Assembly: GCA_017940185.1 (NCBI GenBank)
Contig: JAGAZE010000018.1
Location: 1-38,032 of the forward strand
Direction: 5' to 3'
DNA length: 38,032 nt
DNA from: Bacteroidaceae bacterium
GTDB lineage: Bacteria > Bacteroidota > Bacteroidia > Bacteroidales > Bacteroidaceae
The position numbers and the translations under genes were made by a program. Below are positions 35,176-38,032 of the stretch, one piece after another (positions within the stretch are counted from its first letter, which is position 1; every line of letters starts with the position of its first letter). Below the pieces are notes generated by a model, which was not told the origin of the DNA, did no database searches, and saw only the letters and a program-made list of their open reading frames with translations.

Positions 35176-35424
35176 ATGAAAAGACTATCCTACAGCCGCA
35201 ACCGACGCCACATGCTCATCAGCACCGTGCTTGCCGCCGTGCTCATCCTGCTCGGACTGCCATCGTGCAAATCGAAAAAAATAGGACGCATCATAGGCTT
35301 GTATGGCGGACCCGACATCAACTACTACCGCAACCAGGAGAAGGCATCGCAACGACAGATGCAAGCCGACAGTACTGCGCTCCAACAACAGCCACCGACA
35401 GCCTCACCATCTAACACCCAATAG
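35176..35424 (+). CDS. Small LYGGP lipoprotein 3
   Basis: An 82-residue lipoprotein starting KRLSYSRNRRHML, very like the start of lipoprotein 2, with hydrophobic STVLAAVLILLGLPS and lipobox Cys31. The motif follows closely: KSKKIGRIIGLYGGPDINYY, LYGGP at 42-46, then a polar Gln-rich tail. Compared with lipoprotein 1 the linker between Cys and motif is short (11 residues against 30). Only two bases separate its stop from the next ATG. Confidence 0.88.
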   Translation: MKRLSYSRNRRHMLISTVLAAVLILLGLPSCKSKKIGRIIGLYGGPDINYYRNQEKASQRQMQADSTALQQQPPTASPSNTQ

Positions 35425-35426
35425 CC

Positions 35427-35651
35427 ATGTACACATTCTTTCGCAAACATCTCGGTGCCGTAGTCAGCACCGGCCTCGCCACACTCCTCACACTGTTGGG
35501 GTTCGCCTCATGCAAAGGCAAGATCATCGGTCGCGACGAGTGCCTCTACGGCGGACCGCCCGAAGCCTACCGCAACCTGCCACCCGCACACAACGACACC
35601 ACACAGGCAGATGCCACACTGCCGACAAAGGCAGAACAGCAACAGGAATAA
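35427..35651 (+). CDS. Small LYGGP lipoprotein 4
   Basis: A 74-residue lipoprotein: YTFFRKHLG, hydrophobic AVVSTGLATLLTLLGFAS, lipobox Cys29, then KGKIIGRDECLYGGPPEAYR with LYGGP at 40-44 and a Thr/Gln-rich tail ending EQQQE. The IGR followed by LYGGP and a nearby Tyr-Arg matches lipoprotein 3. An extra Cys (C39) sits just before the motif, unlike the other three. The dipeptidase gene starts 6 bp after its stop. Confidence 0.88.
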   Translation: MYTFFRKHLGAVVSTGLATLLTLLGFASCKGKIIGRDECLYGGPPEAYRNLPPAHNDTTQADATLPTKAEQQQE

Positions 35652-35657
35652 GTCACC

Positions 35658-36431
35658 ATGAACAAAAAACAGACACTCACCTCCGCCCTGTTGTTTGCAT
35701 GCAGCCTCATTGCCTTGGCATGCCGGCAGGCCCCCTCCCCCACCCCCGCCGCTCCCGTCGAAGCAGTGAGCGACACCCTTCCCACCCAAGCCGACACGCT
35801 GGGCAACCCGCCACACGAAGGATTCGTATATGTGAGAACACTCATCCCCGACGTGATAGAAGACCTTCGCTACTTCACCACCAACAACTTCATGGGCATG
35901 CAGGTCGACGGCTACGAGGCAAACCGTGCCATCCTCAGTCGTGAGGCTGCCACGGCACTGCAGGCTGCCGCCGACGAGCTGAGAGAACAGGACTACGTCA
36001 TCAAGATATTCGATGCCTACCGCCCGCAGAAGGCGGTCGACCACTTCGTGCGCTGGGCAAAGACAAAGGACCAGCGCAACAAGAAGGACTACTACCCCAA
36101 CATAGCCAAAGCCAACCTCTTTCCACGGTATATCGCCACACGCTCCGGACACACCAAGGGCAGCACCATCGACATGACCATCTGCCACAAAGACACCGGC
36201 GAAGAGGTGGACATGGGACAGCACTTCGACTACTTCGGCCCTGCCTCACATCCCGACTTCACAGGCAAGTATCCCGGCGGCGTCATCACACCACAGCACC
36301 ATCAGAACCGCATGCTGCTGCGCAACATCATGATAAAGCACGGCTTCAAGCCCTACGACAGTGAGTGGTGGCACTTCACACTGAAGAACGAACCCTATCC
36401 GAAAACCTGGTTCACCTTCCCCGTGAAGTAG
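35658..36431 (+). CDS. VanX/DdpX-type D-Ala-D-Ala dipeptidase, lipoprotein
   Basis: A 257-residue exported enzyme with a lipobox (SLIALAC, Cys22) and a Pro/Ala/Thr-rich linker to residue 55. The peptidase M15D core has R122 (FDAYRPQ), H165 and D172 in SGHTKGSTIDM and E236-W-W-H239, the zinc ligands and catalytic base of VanX. Such enzymes hydrolyse D-Ala-D-Ala; as a periplasmic lipoprotein it more likely recycles cell-wall dipeptide than gives glycopeptide resistance, since no vanH or ligase gene is near (inference). It is the last gene of the rSAM-lipoprotein cassette, only 6 bp after lipoprotein 4, but lacks LYGGP. A GC-rich hairpin follows. Confidence 0.9.
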   Translation: MNKKQTLTSALLFACSLIALACRQAPSPTPAAPVEAVSDTLPTQADTLGNPPHEGFVYVRTLIPDVIEDLRYFTTNNFMGMQVDGYEANRAILSREAATALQAAADELREQDYVIKIFDAYRPQKAVDHFVRWAKTKDQRNKKDYYPNIAKANLFPRYIATRSGHTKGSTIDMTICHKDTGEEVDMGQHFDYFGPASHPDFTGKYPGGVITPQHHQNRMLLRNIMIKHGFKPYDSEWWHFTLKNEPYPKTWFTFPVK

Positions 36432-36473
36432 CCGATCCGATAAAAGCGCTTCACACGATAACACATATTACCT

Positions 36474-36510
36474 CCGCACCGGCGGCATTCATCCGTTGCC
36501 GCCGGTGCGG
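36474..36510 (+). terminator. 14-bp GC-rich hairpin after the dipeptidase gene
   Basis: CCGCACCGGCGGCA (36474-36487) pairs perfectly with 36497-36510 around a 9-base loop, followed by ATATTTAC. Another small hairpin (GGGCTTTGC with GCAAAGCCC) lies at 36540-36559. Confidence 0.65.
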
Positions 36511-36611
36511 ATATTTACGACACACTCACAACAGTAACAGGGCTTTGCCTGCAAAGCCCGTGCATGTCCGCGGTGTGGCACCCACAAGGATGTCGGCTTG
36601 AAATCACATAG

Positions 36612-36642
36612 AAAAAGTCCCCTTGTCTCGCAACAAAGGGAC
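36612..36642 (-). terminator. Intrinsic terminator of the second fimbrillin-like gene
   Basis: On the minus strand a 10-bp stem (36642-36633 with 36626-36617, one mismatch) followed by five Ts (A run 36612-36616 on plus), about 66 bp after the stop at 36708. Confidence 0.7.
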
Positions 36643-36707
36643 CGTGCAATAACCACTAAATAATAAGAAAAATATGAGATACCTTTCTTATGCCTTAAAT
36701 GGGTCTC

Positions 36708-38032
36708 TTACTTAAACCATGCGCTGCCGTCTGGACGATGACCGCCAATACATGAAAATTTCTTTGGTGTTGTTGTAAAAATATATAGGTATGAAGGAGA
36801 GTTAGATCGTTTTATATCATACCAAAAGCAATGTGAATATGCATCACTCTTGATTGATGACGACCAATAGAAACCCATGCCTTCATTTATGCGCTCACTG
36901 TCCGTGTTATAGTCGCCTATAGCGGGCAGGAAAAAGTAGTCGTCAGAATTGTTAGGAGCACCTGAGTTTCTGATTAGCGTTTCTCCATATCTTACACCAC
37001 CTATCGTCCCATTATATTGCAAGTCTGGATGCTGGCTTGAACAGCTGGTTATGGTGGCACCGGCAGGTTTCTCGGAAATCTTGTTCCATTTCTTCAACCA
37101 TACACCACCTGTCAGTTTCTGCCCATTTAAACGGTACACAGTTTGAAAATCAACATAAGCATCACCATGTTTCATATACCAACCCATAGCATTTAAACAA
37201 GGCATGTCCTTGGCACTGTATTGTGCATCGCTTCGGCCGGCAGCTGTTCCTGGGTCGTCAGTTATACCTGATGTGTTATAATAACGGTCTGGAGTTTCCG
37301 CCGTAGGGTAGTTGGTTTCGTCTTTATCACCGAATTCGGTAATGTAGGGATCCACCCCATCCCACACCCATTTTTTAGCATCCCACATATAGAATGTGTT
37401 TTTATAAGGAAACCACATGTCGTCAATGGTCATTTTCAACGTGGAGCGATAGAACTTCCGGGCAAGGAGTGTTGCATTGGGTGCGCTCTTCTTATAAGCA
37501 ACGCCATCGGGGTCGGGCAATCCCCATACGTCAAGTGGCATAGCGGTGAATGGTTTCAGGATTACGTAGATGCTTTGATAGGCAGGTGAGGGGAGGTTGA
37601 TATGGTAGGTGTCGTCACCCTGCTCTATCTGCATTCGTCTTACGTTCAAAGGTGAGTTGTCATTGGCCAGCCGCGTCTCAAAGCGCATGATGGAGAACTT
37701 CTCCAGCATGGTGATGTCTTCCTGCACCACGGCAGCACCTCCGTAAACCGACAGTTTGCCGCTTCCCTCGCATACATCGAACTGCTTGGCTATCGTCTCC
37801 AGCTTGCCGTCCTGCTCTGCAAGAAGGTTCTCCTTCACCTGGCCGGTGTTCTGGTCTACCGCAGTATAGGGATAGATGAAGCGTGCGTCGGAGCCGTCGC
37901 TGACGGTGGATACCACGCGGGCGGAGATGTAGGCCTTGCCGTCTTTCACCTCACTGACGGTAGCCTTGGTCACCGTTCCGTCGATGACGAGTGCCAACTC
38001 GTCGCCGACCTCCCACGTGGCCGCCACTTTCA
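36708..38032 (-). CDS. Second fimbrillin-like protein (5' end outside the window)
   Basis: At least 441 residues; the frame is open to the right edge, so signal peptide and start are missing. The visible N-terminal part (VGDELALVIDGTVTKATVSE, IYPYTAVDQ, MLEKFSIMRFETRL, YQSIYVILKPF) is fimbrillin-like. The C-terminal half has MGWYMKHGDAYVDF, GGVWLKKWNKI, YFFLPAIGDY and GFYWSSSIKS with HCFWYDI, the same FISUMP-like ending as the protein at 17252-19276, so the two are distant paralogues. From about 36720 to 37500 the gene is clearly AT-richer than the cassette beside it, suggesting a horizontally exchanged or fast-evolving surface region. Confidence 0.72.
   Translation of the reverse strand, partial: KVAATWEVGDELALVIDGTVTKATVSEVKDGKAYISARVVSTVSDGSDARFIYPYTAVDQNTGQVKENLLAEQDGKLETIAKQFDVCEGSGKLSVYGGAAVVQEDITMLEKFSIMRFETRLANDNSPLNVRRMQIEQGDDTYHINLPSPAYQSIYVILKPFTAMPLDVWGLPDPDGVAYKKSAPNATLLARKFYRSTLKMTIDDMWFPYKNTFYMWDAKKWVWDGVDPYITEFGDKDETNYPTAETPDRYYNTSGITDDPGTAAGRSDAQYSAKDMPCLNAMGWYMKHGDAYVDFQTVYRLNGQKLTGGVWLKKWNKISEKPAGATITSCSSQHPDLQYNGTIGGVRYGETLIRNSGAPNNSDDYFFLPAIGDYNTDSERINEGMGFYWSSSIKSDAYSHCFWYDIKRSNSPSYLYIFTTTPKKFSCIGGHRPDGSAWFK

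Noticed and set aside
35658-36431. Glycopeptide resistance cluster
   Set aside because: Only a VanX-like enzyme is present; there is no VanH, ligase or VanRS, and the enzyme is an exported lipoprotein.

Overview
The window looks like a chromosomal segment of a moderately GC-rich member of the Bacteroidales, most likely Prevotella in the broad sense. The grounds are promoters of the Bacteroidetes type (TTTG, about 19 bp, TAnnTTTG) before many genes, absence of obvious Shine-Dalgarno sequences, PorX and type IX secretion-style tails, fimbrillin-like lipoproteins, a DUF4251 protein and many short lipoproteins. The assignment is inference from gene content; no species can be named.

Layout. Bases 1-137 are the 3' end of an ISL3-type transposase. 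From 269 to 9457 runs an envelope operon on +: TamB-like protein, TamA/BamA-like outer-membrane lipoprotein, the PorX response regulator and a DUF4251 lipoprotein. It ends in a 27-bp stem shared with a convergent arginine deiminase gene. Bases 9556-16764 hold the whole arginine deiminase route (deiminase on -, ornithine carbamoyltransferase and carbamate kinase on +). Between these lie a pyrroline-5-carboxylate dehydrogenase, a small secreted protein and a flavodiiron protein, all on -. The flavodiiron and carbamoyltransferase promoters are back to back. tRNA-Lys(CTT) follows at 16933-17005 on -.

Bases 17252-19608 (-) encode a small acidic Gly-rich protein followed by a fimbrillin-like lipoprotein. 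Bases 20007-22004 (+) encode a Na/phosphate cotransporter with a PhoU region and, in the same reading frame, a complete OmpR/PhoB-type winged-helix DNA-binding domain. This is one of the two most unusual genes or systems here. Bases 22440-26417 encode a large leucine-rich secreted protein and another small acidic protein. Bases 26550-30456 (-) carry a Cu/Zn-type permease whose loop holds 26 cysteines in 42-bp tandem repeats, an OPT transporter and a tiny HExxH protein. Bases 30624-33440 (+) carry an HD-domain protein and a secreted M6 metalloprotease.

Bases 33568-36431 (+) form a compact six-gene cassette: a small lipoprotein, a radical SAM/SPASM enzyme, three more small lipoproteins and a lipoprotein VanX-like D-Ala-D-Ala dipeptidase. 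All four small lipoproteins share the motif LYGGP, so they are candidate substrates of the radical SAM enzyme. I consider this the best candidate for an uncharacterised system in the window. The window ends inside a second fimbrillin-like gene on -.

Common thread: much of the window concerns the cell envelope (TamAB, PorX, T9SS-type cargo, fimbrillin-like lipoproteins, rSAM-lipoprotein cassette), with an arginine catabolism block and several transporters between.
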